Positions 7,693 through 14,994 are shown, counted from the first letter of the stretch. The stretch: DNA of 21,062 nucleotides from Cyanothece sp. UBA12306 (GCA_003448685.1 DLXW01000297.1:3676-24737), one strand, 5' to 3'. Translations and numbers: made by a program. Notes: a model not told the origin generated them from the letters alone.

Positions 7693-8032
7693 GCAATTCC
7701 CTCAAACTTTTCTAACAAAGGATGACACTTCACCAGTAGAGTGTCTGTTAATGTAAATTGGTCAAAAAACTGTCGATATTACTGTCATTGACTTCAAGCC
7801 AATGGGAAATGAAGGAAAATTCTACTCACCTTTATCTTTTACTTGAACATCAACTATATAATTAAGCTGACGTATCCCATTTGAGGAGGTTGCGCGTTTT
7901 TTGGATGTATCTCTACCCATCATAAAACGAGAATTATTATGGATTTATTCTGTAATAAACTCCTCTAGGAATATACTTGTTAGCACCAGTATTTATTTTA
8001 AGACGCTTTTTAGGTGAATAAGTTAATAACTG

Positions 8033-8057
8033 AACCAAAAAAACTTTTTTATTGGTT
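8033..8057. repeat. A/U-rich hairpin in the presumed rne leader
   Basis: AACCAA (8033-8038) and TTGGTT (8052-8057) close a stem whose inside is an A-run facing a T-run. On the minus strand it would form a U-rich hairpin about 340 bases before the rne start. RNase E prefers single-stranded A/U-rich sites and autoregulates in several bacteria, so this could be a feedback site. On the plus strand the stem is followed by TTTTT, so a plus-strand terminator is the alternative. Confidence 0.35.
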
Positions 8058-8092
8058 TTTCTGAGCTTTAAGATTGACTATTGGAGCCAATC

Positions 8093-8179
8093 GAGTTGTT
8101 TGACCATCGGTTTGCCCTAGCTGGTTGAGGACATTTCACCTATGTTGGACGTAATCCGCAAAGGTAGGCAGAACAACTC
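8093..8179. repeat. Inverted repeat enclosing a potentially structured RNA
   Basis: GAGTTGTT (8093-8100) and AACAACTC (8172-8179) are perfect 8-base complements 71 bases apart. Inside are smaller pairs: ACCA/TGGT (8103-8106 with 8122-8125), ACAT/ATGT (8131-8134 with 8141-8144) and CCTA/TAGG (8139-8142 with 8165-8168), the last two being mutually exclusive. The layout suggests a multi-branched RNA. I compared it from memory with tRNA, SRP RNA, 6S RNA, cobalamin, TPP, c-di-GMP and guanidine riboswitches and found no match. Confidence 0.4.
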
Positions 8180-8188
8180 ATAGGTAAT

Positions 8189-8221
8189 TATAACCTGAAT
8201 ATAACCTGAATATAACCTGAT
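8189..8221. repeat. Three 11-base tandem repeats (TATAACCT + 3), Pho-box-like
   Basis: The unit TATAACCTGAA is repeated at 8189 and 8200, with a third copy at 8211 differing only in its last base. Read as 8-base units with 3-base spacers, it is TATAACCT repeated three times. This spacing and the TAACCT core match the cyanobacterial Pho box (three CTTAACCT-like 8-mers, 3 bases apart, bound by the PhoB/SphR regulator), with one mismatch per unit. In the Pho-box sense the units read on the plus strand. Confidence 0.5.
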
Positions 8222-8496
8222 TGAATCTCTAAGACTAAACAAGGTTATTGCCTTGGACTTTATCGTAACACTACTGCTACTGAATTCGGTATCTAAATTG
8301 TATTCCCAGACTGATCAACAAAAGTTAATCATTTTGTCCTCTACCCTGTCAATTCAGGTGTGGGATTGATTGTTTGAGTGACCTTGAGTAGATCTTTATT
8401 TTTAGCATAAACGTATCATAACATAGCCAGATTCTACAATATCCCACTAACCAAATCAAAAACCACATCACTCAATACCGCGTAGGTTTTGGATTT

Positions 8497-8550
8497 TGAC
8501 TTTAATAAATCTACAATCTATTCTAAAATCTAAAATCTGCAATCTACAAT
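8497..8550. repeat. Degenerate heptad repeat overlapping the desulfurase 3' end
   Basis: Read on the minus strand, units of the type ATTGTAG, ATTGCAG, ATTTTAG, ATTTTAG, and again ATTGTAG follow each other. The stop codon of the cysteine desulfurase gene lies inside one unit. This is the style of short tandemly repeated repetitive sequences of cyanobacteria. Confidence 0.5.
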
Positions 8551-9702
8551 GGCTTGACGTAAAGATTGAACCGTTACTAGAGTTGCTTGAGCGACTTGAT
8601 CAATTTCTTCGCTGGTGGTAAAACGCCCTAACCCAAAGCGCAGGGAAGCATAGGCTAAAGAATCTTGATGTCCTAGGGCTGTTAAAACATGGGAAGGAGT
8701 GGTTGCTGTTGAAGAACAGGCCGAACCAGAAGATACAGCGACTAACGATTGTAATCCTAATAATAGGGCAGAACCATCTACTTTTTCAAAGCTAACATTG
8801 AGATTTCCTGGTAAACGTTGCGTAGGATGACCATTGAAATAAATTCCCTCAAGTTGACTTAATTGGTTCGAGAGGCGATCGCGCAGTTCTCTTTGTCTTT
8901 TACCTTCGGACTCTATCTCTTCTAGTCCTAATTCTATAGCTTTGGCCAGCCCCACAATTTGGGGTGTATAGAGAGTTCCCGATCGCATTCCCCTTTCCTG
9001 TCCTCCTCCGTGTAATTGGGCGGCCAGACGCACTCTAGGGTTACGACGACGGACATATAATGCGCCAATGCCTTTCGGTCCATAAACTTTGTGAGCAGTT
9101 AAGGACATTAAATCAAGATTCATGGTTTGAACGTCCAGGGGAATTTTACCAATTGCTTGGGCAGCATCGCTATGAAATAAAATCTGATGATTATGACAAA
9201 TTTCTCCGATTTCTGTTAGGTGTTGAATCACTCCAATTTCGTTATTAGCGGCCATTACTGATACTAAAATTGTTTCGGGACGAATGGCTTTTTCTAAGTC
9301 GTCTAAATTAATTAATCCATCTTTTTTGACTCGTAATAATGTTACTTCAAATCCTAATCCCTCTAAATAATGGCAGGGATCTAATACTGCACGATGTTCG
9401 GTTTGGACTGTAATAATATGTTGTCCTTGATTAAAATAGGCTTCAGCAACTCCTTTAATAGCTAGATTATTTGCCTCAGTTGCCCCACTGGTAAAGACAA
9501 TTTCTTCAGGACTACAACTAATAGTATTAGCTATAGTTTCTCTTGCTTTTTTGACTGCTGCTTCTGCTTCCCATCCATACATATGACTAATACTTGAAGG
9601 GTTGCCAAAATGTTGAGTAAAATAAGGCAACATTGCCTCTAATACCCGTTCATCCATTGGGGTAGTGGCATGGCAATCTAAATAAATGGGACGTTGTAAC
9701 AT
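8530..9702 (-). CDS. iscS: Cysteine desulfurase, IscS/NifS family
   Basis: 390-residue class V aminotransferase-fold enzyme that releases sulfur from cysteine for Fe-S cluster and thiocofactor assembly. Visible are the PLP-contacting TEHRAVLD (H103), the PLP aspartate in HSDAAQ (D179), the Schiff-base lysine K205 in LTAHKVYGPKG, and the catalytic cysteine C329 in SSGSACSS on the long flexible loop that marks the IscS/NifS group rather than the SufS group. Length is normal. There is no Shine-Dalgarno: the 21 bases upstream, from 9704, are three ATGAATT heptads (plus-strand reading). The last residues (VDCRF) are encoded inside another heptad-like repeat. NifS is an alternative name, but no nif genes are nearby. 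Confidence 0.93.
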   Translation of the reverse strand: MLQRPIYLDCHATTPMDERVLEAMLPYFTQHFGNPSSISHMYGWEAEAAVKKARETIANTISCSPEEIVFTSGATEANNLAIKGVAEAYFNQGQHIITVQTEHRAVLDPCHYLEGLGFEVTLLRVKKDGLINLDDLEKAIRPETILVSVMAANNEIGVIQHLTEIGEICHNHQILFHSDAAQAIGKIPLDVQTMNLDLMSLTAHKVYGPKGIGALYVRRRNPRVRLAAQLHGGGQERGMRSGTLYTPQIVGLAKAIELGLEEIESEGKRQRELRDRLSNQLSQLEGIYFNGHPTQRLPGNLNVSFEKVDGSALLLGLQSLVAVSSGSACSSTATTPSHVLTALGHQDSLAYASLRFGLGRFTTSEEIDQVAQATLVTVQSLRQAIVDCRF

Positions 9703-9703
9703 T

Positions 9704-9724
9704 ATGAATTATGAATTATGAATT
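9704..9724. repeat. Three perfect ATGAATT heptads before the desulfurase start
   Basis: ATGAATT occurs three times in direct tandem (9704-9710, 9711-9717, 9718-9724), one base upstream of the cysteine desulfurase start codon as read on the minus strand. It fills the place where a ribosome binding site would normally lie. Confidence 0.8.
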
Positions 9725-9742
9725 ATCATCTTTAACTATTTA

Positions 9743-10174
9743 TTATTCTTTTTGGTTATCTGGTGGTAGATAACTATTGAGAATTTCAGTCATTCTTGCT
9801 TGTCTTTCATCTATTTGATCAAAACGGAGGTAAAAGTCTGACTGGACTTCATAAAAATCTGACATAGAACGACTTAAACGACCTAATAGTTGATAAATAC
9901 CTTTGCGATCTTTTTCCCATTCTTTACGATCTTTTTCCCATTGTTCGCGATCCTGTTGCCATTCTTTACGATCCTGTTGCCACTCCCCTGATAAAGCTTG
10001 GATAGATTTGGCATTAGAATTAGCTATCGCCCTAGTTTCTGCTAAGCCTTTGTTGGTTTCTGCTAATTCTTCTCTAATTTGGGACAGTCCTTTGTTTGTT
10101 TCGACTAATCCAGTTAATATAGTTTCTGCTAAACTTTCTAAGCGGTCTAGTCTACTTGAAGAGTTATCAGTCAT
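9743..10174 (-). CDS. Coiled-coil protein with heptad W-x-x-D-R repeats, unknown function
   Basis: 143 residues, hydrophilic, without signal peptide or cysteines. The N-terminal part repeats an ETNKGL element (about residues 25-48), and residues 62-90 hold four tandem seven-residue units (EWQQDRK, EWQQDRE, QWEKDRK, EWEKDRK), encoded by four 21-base DNA repeats. The rest is predicted coiled coil. Similar short coiled-coil proteins are scattered in cyanobacterial genomes with variable repeat number; I know of no assigned function. It ends 18 bases before the desulfurase heptads on the same strand. No clear Shine-Dalgarno precedes the ATG at 10174. Confidence 0.65.
   Translation of the reverse strand: MTDNSSSRLDRLESLAETILTGLVETNKGLSQIREELAETNKGLAETRAIANSNAKSIQALSGEWQQDRKEWQQDREQWEKDRKEWEKDRKGIYQLLGRLSRSMSDFYEVQSDFYLRFDQIDERQARMTEILNSYLPPDNQKE
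9906..9989. repeat. Four 21-base tandem repeats within the coiled-coil gene
   Basis: Four units begin with CGATC at 9906, 9927, 9948 and 9969. Units 1 and 2 share CGATCTTTTTCCCATT and units 3 and 4 share CGATCCTGTTGCCA, indicating a recent doubling of a two-unit block. Each unit codes for one heptad of the coiled coil. Confidence 0.85.
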
Positions 10175-10282
10175 GCTTTTCTATTTTTAAGATTTTTAGA
10201 CCGTTTCATTATAGCAAATTGCTTGGAAAATCGCCCAAAATATTGGGATCTAAATGATAATTTTCGATAAAAATCAATCAAT

Positions 10283-10640
10283 TTATTCAGTAAAATAATC
10301 AAGAGCTATTTTTTTAATGTCATAAGATTTAATCACCGAAACTCCTACCTGATAATCGATTAATAATTCACTTAATATATCTCCACTAATTAAAATTATT
10401 TTACTGTCTATCATTGCTGCATATTCTCTAGCTTCTTGACTAAATTGAGAATAAGTGATAAAAATTCTTTTTTCTTTTTTTCGCTTGTTGTCCTAACAAT
10501 TACCCTGCAAATTTTTCTATTTCTGGTCTTCCTAAGCTTCTTTCCCAACGTTTAGCTTGAATATAAATAATATCTAATCCTAAGCGATCTTCTTTGATAA
10601 TTTCTGTCCTACCTCGATTCTCTCAGCGCAACGAGAAGGG
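10283..10640 (-). pseudogene. Decayed Mrr-type restriction endonuclease (C-terminal remnant)
   Basis: Two minus-strand frames together give the end of an Mrr-family (Mrr_cat, PD-(D/E)xK) endonuclease. The first reads EIIKEDRLGLDIIYIQAKRW then ERSLGRPEIEKFAG, including the QAK of the catalytic motif, and is stopped by a TAA at 10500-10502. After a +1 shift in the A-run (plus-strand T-run near 10468-10488) the second frame reads FITYSQFSQEAREYA, then KIILISGD, LLIDYQVG and DYFTE and ends at a TAA (10283-10285). The N-terminal DNA-recognition part and the first catalytic residues upstream of about 10615 are missing. Members of this family cut modified or foreign DNA; this copy cannot be active. 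The exact upstream limit is uncertain. Confidence 0.75.
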
Positions 10641-10735
10641 GTCTTAGAACAACATATTCTCCTTTCATGTGAATCTAATTTATTGTTTTTATCTCTTTTA
10701 TGGCTCTGTGATAGCTTTAAAATATAAATTAGAAA

Positions 10736-11338
10736 TCAATTAGATGGAGGAAGTAGTTTTCTAACAACTGTATCGGTAGTAATGGGTGCTAAAGGATTAC
10801 CAGCAGATTCAAATGCAAGCATTGATTGCATCCCTACTTGAACTGCTTTATGTGTTAGTTTTTTAATTCTATCTGAGTCTAGCTCAGTTTTTTCAAGCTT
10901 ATAAACCTTTTTAAAAGAAGATTCTACAAAAGGTACACCATCCATAAAATATTGGATTTTATATCCCAATAAAGTATATTTTTTATTCTTAAAAAAACCT
11001 CTTTCTTCTACCTCATCTGTATCTGGAAAAACCTCATAATGGATTTTTTTGCGTTTGCTAATTTCCGTATAAGTGTCTTTTATTTCTTGATAAGAATCTG
11101 TTAATTTTCTTTGCAAATGTAAATTTATCCAAATAAGATAAAGTATAATTACTGTTAATGTAAAAAATACGATAAAAACACAAATAAATACAATTTGACT
11201 GGTGTTTGTTTCACTTGCTAAAATTTTACATAATTGATTTAATTCTTTATAATCTAAATCATTTTTTTTAGAAAAGAAGTCTTGTAAAGGAAAACCAATA
11301 ATAGCATAAACCGTCAAAACTATTGTTACAAATAACAT
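10736..11338 (-). CDS. AT-rich two-helix membrane protein of unknown function
   Basis: 200 residues. A hydrophobic N-terminus (about 1-17) and a strong membrane helix (about 48-73, rich in I, V and F) are followed by a short coiled-coil (about 75-95) and a soluble C-terminal domain. I do not recognise the domain. The DNA is clearly more A+T-rich than the neighbouring genes, and the gene sits between the Mrr remnant and a tRNA gene, so horizontal acquisition is plausible. GAGAG six bases before the ATG supports the start. Its C-terminal part (LAFESAGNPLAPITTDTV) may be a structured motif, but nothing indicates a reaction. Confidence 0.55.
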   Translation of the reverse strand: MLFVTIVLTVYAIIGFPLQDFFSKKNDLDYKELNQLCKILASETNTSQIVFICVFIVFFTLTVIILYLIWINLHLQRKLTDSYQEIKDTYTEISKRKKIHYEVFPDTDEVEERGFFKNKKYTLLGYKIQYFMDGVPFVESSFKKVYKLEKTELDSDRIKKLTHKAVQVGMQSMLAFESAGNPLAPITTDTVVRKLLPPSN

Positions 11339-11450
11339 ATTAAACTCTCTAATTTTTATATTTTTATTCTAACTATTTTAAAAAAAATATTGAATATCCT
11401 TAGAAAACTTTACATATTAAATTATCCCTCTTTCATAACTCTAGGAGAGG

Positions 11451-11620
11451 TATAATGAGGAAAAAAGCCAGAAAGTCAGACAGAGACTATGGTTAAGCCT
11501 CGTCCTTCTCAAATGACGGTAAAATGTGTTGATACTTACTGTGAGCAGCCTTAAACTAAGATTTATAATCTGTTCTTATTGTTAGGTATTTTGATCAATA
11601 ATTTACCTAACAAATAATTT
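11451..11620 (+). ncRNA. Candidate small transcript with -10 box and terminator-like stem
   Basis: On the plus strand a perfect TATAAT (11451-11456) is followed about 125 bases later by an inverted repeat, GTTAGGTA (11581-11588) with TACCTAAC (11604-11611), and then by a T-rich tract (11615-11623). No good -35 is seen. A 21-codon open frame starting at 11489 (MVKPRPSQMTVK..., ending at 11554) lies inside, without a convincing ribosome binding site. It could be a small RNA, a micropeptide gene or chance. Confidence 0.25.
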
Positions 11621-11633
11621 TTTTCTGGTTTAA

Positions 11634-11707
11634 CGGGACTGACGGGGCTCGAACCCGCAACTTCCGCCGTGACAGGGCGGTGCTCTAACCAATTGAACTA
11701 CAGTCCC
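11634..11707 (-). tRNA. tRNA-Asp (anticodon GTC)
   Basis: A complete cloverleaf reads on the minus strand from 11707 to 11634. The acceptor stem is GGGACTG/CAGTCCC. The D-arm contains AGTTCAATTGGTTAGAGC, the anticodon stem-loop is CCGCCCTGTCACGGCGG with GTC at the anticodon position, and the T-arm reads GGGTTCGAGCCC. The discriminator base is G (11634), as needed for aspartyl-tRNA synthetase. CCA is not encoded and must be added afterwards, which is common in cyanobacteria. It sits downstream of phoX on the same strand; the inverted repeat at 11581-11611 lies behind it. Confidence 0.97.
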
Positions 11708-11821
11708 AATTTTTGAGCCGAATACTATAATAACTAAATTAAAGATAATTTGTCAAGGTTTTTTTGAAAAAAAATAGTTTAGAATTCGATGACAGCTGCC
11801 AAACCCTGTTCTTGGTATGCT

Positions 11822-13993
11822 TTACACGGCCACATCACTCGTGGGAGTAATAACCACTAAAGAAGGTTTAGGCGGTTGATTTGCTTCGAGAGAAGGCCAA
11901 TTAGAACCTTGTGGGATAGTTCGTTTTTGGACAAACTCTTCTCCATCAGTAGTTAAGATAGAAAAATTAGTTGTGGTAGCTGTCATATCTTTCCTGGTAC
12001 CTGTTACCTCTCCTGGATGTTGAACGGATAAAAATAAGCTATTTTGCTCTTTACTGAAGCATAAGCCACAAGCCTCCGCTTCCATTGGGATAGTGCCAAA
12101 AGGATAAGCATTACCCGCATTTTCTCCCGACAAAGGCAGATACCAAATAGCATTATTCCCTAACACACCAATAGTATTACGTTGCCCCCTGCTAGGTTGA
12201 TTAAGTAAGCCTCCTGGCATATCCGTCACCATCCAGAGATTCCCATCGGCATCAAATTCGAGATTATCAGGCATGGCAAAACCCAAACCACCATTGGCTG
12301 GTTCACCCCCCGCGCCGATTATTTCCCAGGTAAAAGTCATCGCTGATGGTTGATTATCGGTTTCTTTGAGTCGCATCAGACAACCATATTCATATAGTCT
12401 ACCTTGCTGATCACTAAATATATCCTTGTCAGGACTACCACTACTTCCTGAAACTGCTGCGGTAAAAGCTATTACCAAAGATTGATCCATCGGATGTAAG
12501 GCGACATCTTCTGGACGGGCTGTACTGGTGCCACCAATAACATTACTTGCATAATGGGCATCGATCAAAATTGCTCCTTGTATCTCTTCTGGAGTGTTAC
12601 CTATGTATAAATCCCCCAATTTATCATATTGCTGACTAAATTTATCTAAATCCTCTTGTTTGTCAACCCGAATCATGCCACCTTGTTGGCGATCACGGTT
12701 AGGTATTAATAATAAGCCACCGGCTAATTTATTCAGGGAAGTAGGGTTAATAGGAGTATCTGCTTGTAACGGTAACCATTTTCCGGTACCATCAGGTTCC
12801 ATTTTGGCTACATATAACATACCGTCTTTTAATAAGGCTGAATTTCCTTTATCTTGAGGATTAACTACCTTTTCTTGAGTGACAAATTTATATAAATGTC
12901 CCCCAGTGCGATCGCATCCAGAATAAAATACGGCTGGTTGATTTCCTTCTGCACGAATGGCAACTGCTTCATGACGAAAACGTCCTAACCATGTATGTTT
13001 AGTACCGTAGTCATTGGGGTTAGTGGGATCAACTTCTACCATCCAACCATATTTATTACCTGCTAAGCCAAAAGGATTACCTTGTCCTGTCAAATTAGAT
13101 ACAGGTAGAGACTCGGGAAAAAAAGAAGTACCATCTGCCATTACCGCTTCAGGAACATAATTTTGAAAGTTTTCTTCGGCACTAAATACTGTCCCCCAAG
13201 GTGATTTTCCTCCCGCACAATTAGCAAAGGTACCGATAATTTTGTCTTTTAAGTTGTCGATATAACCCAACCCTTTGTCTTTATTAAAGATAGCTTGAGC
13301 AGGGCCTGTTACTGATAAGTAATGTCCATCTTGCCAGCCGGAAATTCCTGTGATTCGCCGATCTTCCTTACTGTATGTTCGTTCCCATTTTCCCTGTTGG
13401 TTACGGCGTACACTTATGATACCAATACCTTGGTCAATTAAGATTTCACCAAAAAATTGTTGAAATTTTACCTTGATGGGTTGATTATTTTCTAGTCCAA
13501 AAATATTAAGAGATTCTTGTTTTTTTTCAGCTTTTTCTAATATAGTTATTACATCAGTATGGAAATCTTTACCAATAACAGAATCATAACCTTGTAACCA
13601 AGGAGTAGGACTAACATATTCAAAATTAACCACTAAATAACCTTGATTAGGGGCAGTTTCGATTAAAGCAACATAATCATTATTATAGCCAAAACGAGAG
13701 TTACCTACTTTGTCTCCCCAACTAGCAATAACTTGGTATTCAAAACCTTTTGGTAAAACTAAATCATCTTCTACTTTATAGGATTGATATTCTTTTTTTT
13801 GTTGTTGAATATTTAATTGATTTATTTCCAGAGGAATAGGGTATTTAATAGGAATGAAATTACTAAAAGGAAGATTGCCATTAACAACCGATGAAGTTTT
13901 TGCCGATAAATTAGTTTTCCACATAGAATTACAAGCAGTAGTGGCAAAACCAATTCCTAAAAAAGCTAAAAATTCCCTGCGTTTAATATTCAT
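11822..13993 (-). CDS. phoX: PhoX-type (DUF839) phosphatase, Tat-exported lipoprotein
   Basis: 723 residues. The N-terminus has a twin-arginine motif (KRREFLAFLG, residues 4-13) and a lipobox ending at Cys21 (TTAC), so it is probably exported folded by Tat and lipid-anchored. The DUF839/PhoX core contains the signature NCAGGKSPWGTVFSAEENF (C259, W266, E273, E274, N275) and later GCDRTGGHLYKF and PDNLEFDADGNLWMVTD. PhoX enzymes are Ca2+/Fe3+-dependent alkaline phosphatases that release phosphate from organic esters outside the cytoplasm, usually under phosphate limitation. A broader PhoX-like, DUF839 function cannot be excluded. No good Pho box was found in the 80 bases before the start. It follows the EEP hydrolase gene on the same strand after 80 bases, and the two may form one unit. 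Confidence 0.82.
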   Translation of the reverse strand: MNIKRREFLAFLGIGFATTACNSMWKTNLSAKTSSVVNGNLPFSNFIPIKYPIPLEINQLNIQQQKKEYQSYKVEDDLVLPKGFEYQVIASWGDKVGNSRFGYNNDYVALIETAPNQGYLVVNFEYVSPTPWLQGYDSVIGKDFHTDVITILEKAEKKQESLNIFGLENNQPIKVKFQQFFGEILIDQGIGIISVRRNQQGKWERTYSKEDRRITGISGWQDGHYLSVTGPAQAIFNKDKGLGYIDNLKDKIIGTFANCAGGKSPWGTVFSAEENFQNYVPEAVMADGTSFFPESLPVSNLTGQGNPFGLAGNKYGWMVEVDPTNPNDYGTKHTWLGRFRHEAVAIRAEGNQPAVFYSGCDRTGGHLYKFVTQEKVVNPQDKGNSALLKDGMLYVAKMEPDGTGKWLPLQADTPINPTSLNKLAGGLLLIPNRDRQQGGMIRVDKQEDLDKFSQQYDKLGDLYIGNTPEEIQGAILIDAHYASNVIGGTSTARPEDVALHPMDQSLVIAFTAAVSGSSGSPDKDIFSDQQGRLYEYGCLMRLKETDNQPSAMTFTWEIIGAGGEPANGGLGFAMPDNLEFDADGNLWMVTDMPGGLLNQPSRGQRNTIGVLGNNAIWYLPLSGENAGNAYPFGTIPMEAEACGLCFSKEQNSLFLSVQHPGEVTGTRKDMTATTTNFSILTTDGEEFVQKRTIPQGSNWPSLEANQPPKPSLVVITPTSDVAV

Positions 13994-14073
13994 AAAATTC
14001 TAGTTTAGCTTGGTAATTTTAAAACTAAGTGAGGATTGATAATGAGATATTTTTACTCTTAATATATCCAATC

Positions 14074-14994
14074 TCAATTATCAAGTGAATTTTGAATAAG
14101 TTGCTTAAGTTCAGCTAATTCATTTTCAAGATTTTCGACTTTTACTAATGCCTGTTCTGCTGTATTATTATCGTTTTCATCTTCAGGAATAGTAAATCGA
14201 GCTAACACTGGACGATGATCGCTCCGTTGATTATTATCGGGACAATAATCAGCTTCATAAAGAACTTCGGAAAACCCAGGCCAATTGGAAGCTTCATTAA
14301 CTGTAAAAGTAAAGTCTAATATACTATTAAATCCACAAATAGTGGTAATTAAATTAGTTGGTTTAATCCATCGATATGTCTCAGGTTCAACAAAAGCTGC
14401 AAAAGATTCATTCCCCGTTTCACTGCTAATATTCCAATCAAAATTATAATCACCAATAGCAATAATAGGTAAATTTTGTTGGGCTGCCCAATCATTTAAT
14501 AAAATTGCTTGTTCTAAGCGACCTGAAGCACTGCTCCGATATAAATGATTAACCATAAATAAGAATTCTGTCTCATCAGAACGAAAGCGAAAATGAGCAA
14601 CCATTGGCGCACGAACCCGTCCCCCAACATTAATATTATCTAGTTCAGTAACTTCAATAAGTTCTAGTCGATTGTTATTGTAAACAATAGCTAAGCGATC
14701 GCTTCCTCCAGTACTCCCTAAAATGTGTTCAAAATTATCGCTTTCCCCAACTTCTGCTCCTTCCTCAAACTTTAATGCCCAAAGATCATTTTGAACTTCA
14801 GAAAAGCCCCAAATATCTACTTTTTCTAGGGGAGCAATATAAGTTTGAGCAATAAATTCAGGGTCAGCATCTCCTGATTCAGTATTAAATCCGACAACGG
14901 TTAAATTCTTAGCTGAAGCTGCACTAGATAAAACACCAAAGCTAATTATTAATGTAATGAAGAAAATAGATATTTTAATTGACAGCTGTTGCAT
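14074..14994 (-). CDS. Secreted endonuclease/exonuclease/phosphatase (EEP) family hydrolase
   Basis: 306 residues. A Sec signal peptide spans about residues 1-28 with a likely cut after ASA. The EEP fold signatures follow in order: GFNTES (N37), GFSEVQ (E66), VNHLYRSS (H150), IAIGDYNFD (D182, N184), ILDFTF (D227) and SDHRPV (D259, H260). This is the full metal and catalytic set of the DNase I/exonuclease III/phosphodiesterase superfamily, so an active extracellular nuclease or phosphodiesterase is predicted; the substrate cannot be told. A short coiled-coil tail (about 280-306) is unusual. I chose the ATG at 14994 because AGGA lies eight bases upstream; the frame opens at a TTG at 15018. Together with PhoX downstream, a role in scavenging phosphate from extracellular nucleic acid or esters is a reasonable inference. 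Confidence 0.82.
   Translation of the reverse strand: MQQLSIKISIFFITLIISFGVLSSAASAKNLTVVGFNTESGDADPEFIAQTYIAPLEKVDIWGFSEVQNDLWALKFEEGAEVGESDNFEHILGSTGGSDRLAIVYNNNRLELIEVTELDNINVGGRVRAPMVAHFRFRSDETEFLFMVNHLYRSSASGRLEQAILLNDWAAQQNLPIIAIGDYNFDWNISSETGNESFAAFVEPETYRWIKPTNLITTICGFNSILDFTFTVNEASNWPGFSEVLYEADYCPDNNQRSDHRPVLARFTIPEDENDNNTAEQALVKVENLENELAELKQLIQNSLDN

Larger units (their letters stand above)
7693..8529. other. Long gene-free region: rne leader, structured and repeated DNA
   Basis: 837 bases between the rne start and the end of the cysteine desulfurase gene, both on the minus strand. No convincing open frame was found on either strand. From rne upstream it holds an A/T-only hairpin (8033-8057), a large inverted repeat closing an 88-base segment (8093-8179), a triple 11-base tandem repeat (8189-8221), a small hairpin (CAAGG/CCTTG, 8240-8255) and degenerate heptads at the end of the desulfurase gene. 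Cyanobacterial rne genes are known to have long 5' leaders, so the rne-proximal half is probably transcribed; this is inference. Confidence 0.55.

Noticed and set aside
8093..8179. tRNA, SRP RNA or c-di-GMP riboswitch reading of the structured segment
   Set aside because: No T-arm joined to the acceptor stem, no SRP core, and only a short GGGCAAACC resemblance to a c-di-GMP riboswitch on the minus strand without the rest of the motif.
9903..10190. Plus-strand frame of 95 codons with HSLRSFSH repeats
   Set aside because: It is antisense to the 21-base repeats of the coiled-coil gene, which stay open in several frames.
12660..12857. Plus-strand 65-codon frame
   Set aside because: Antisense shadow inside phoX without its own start signals.
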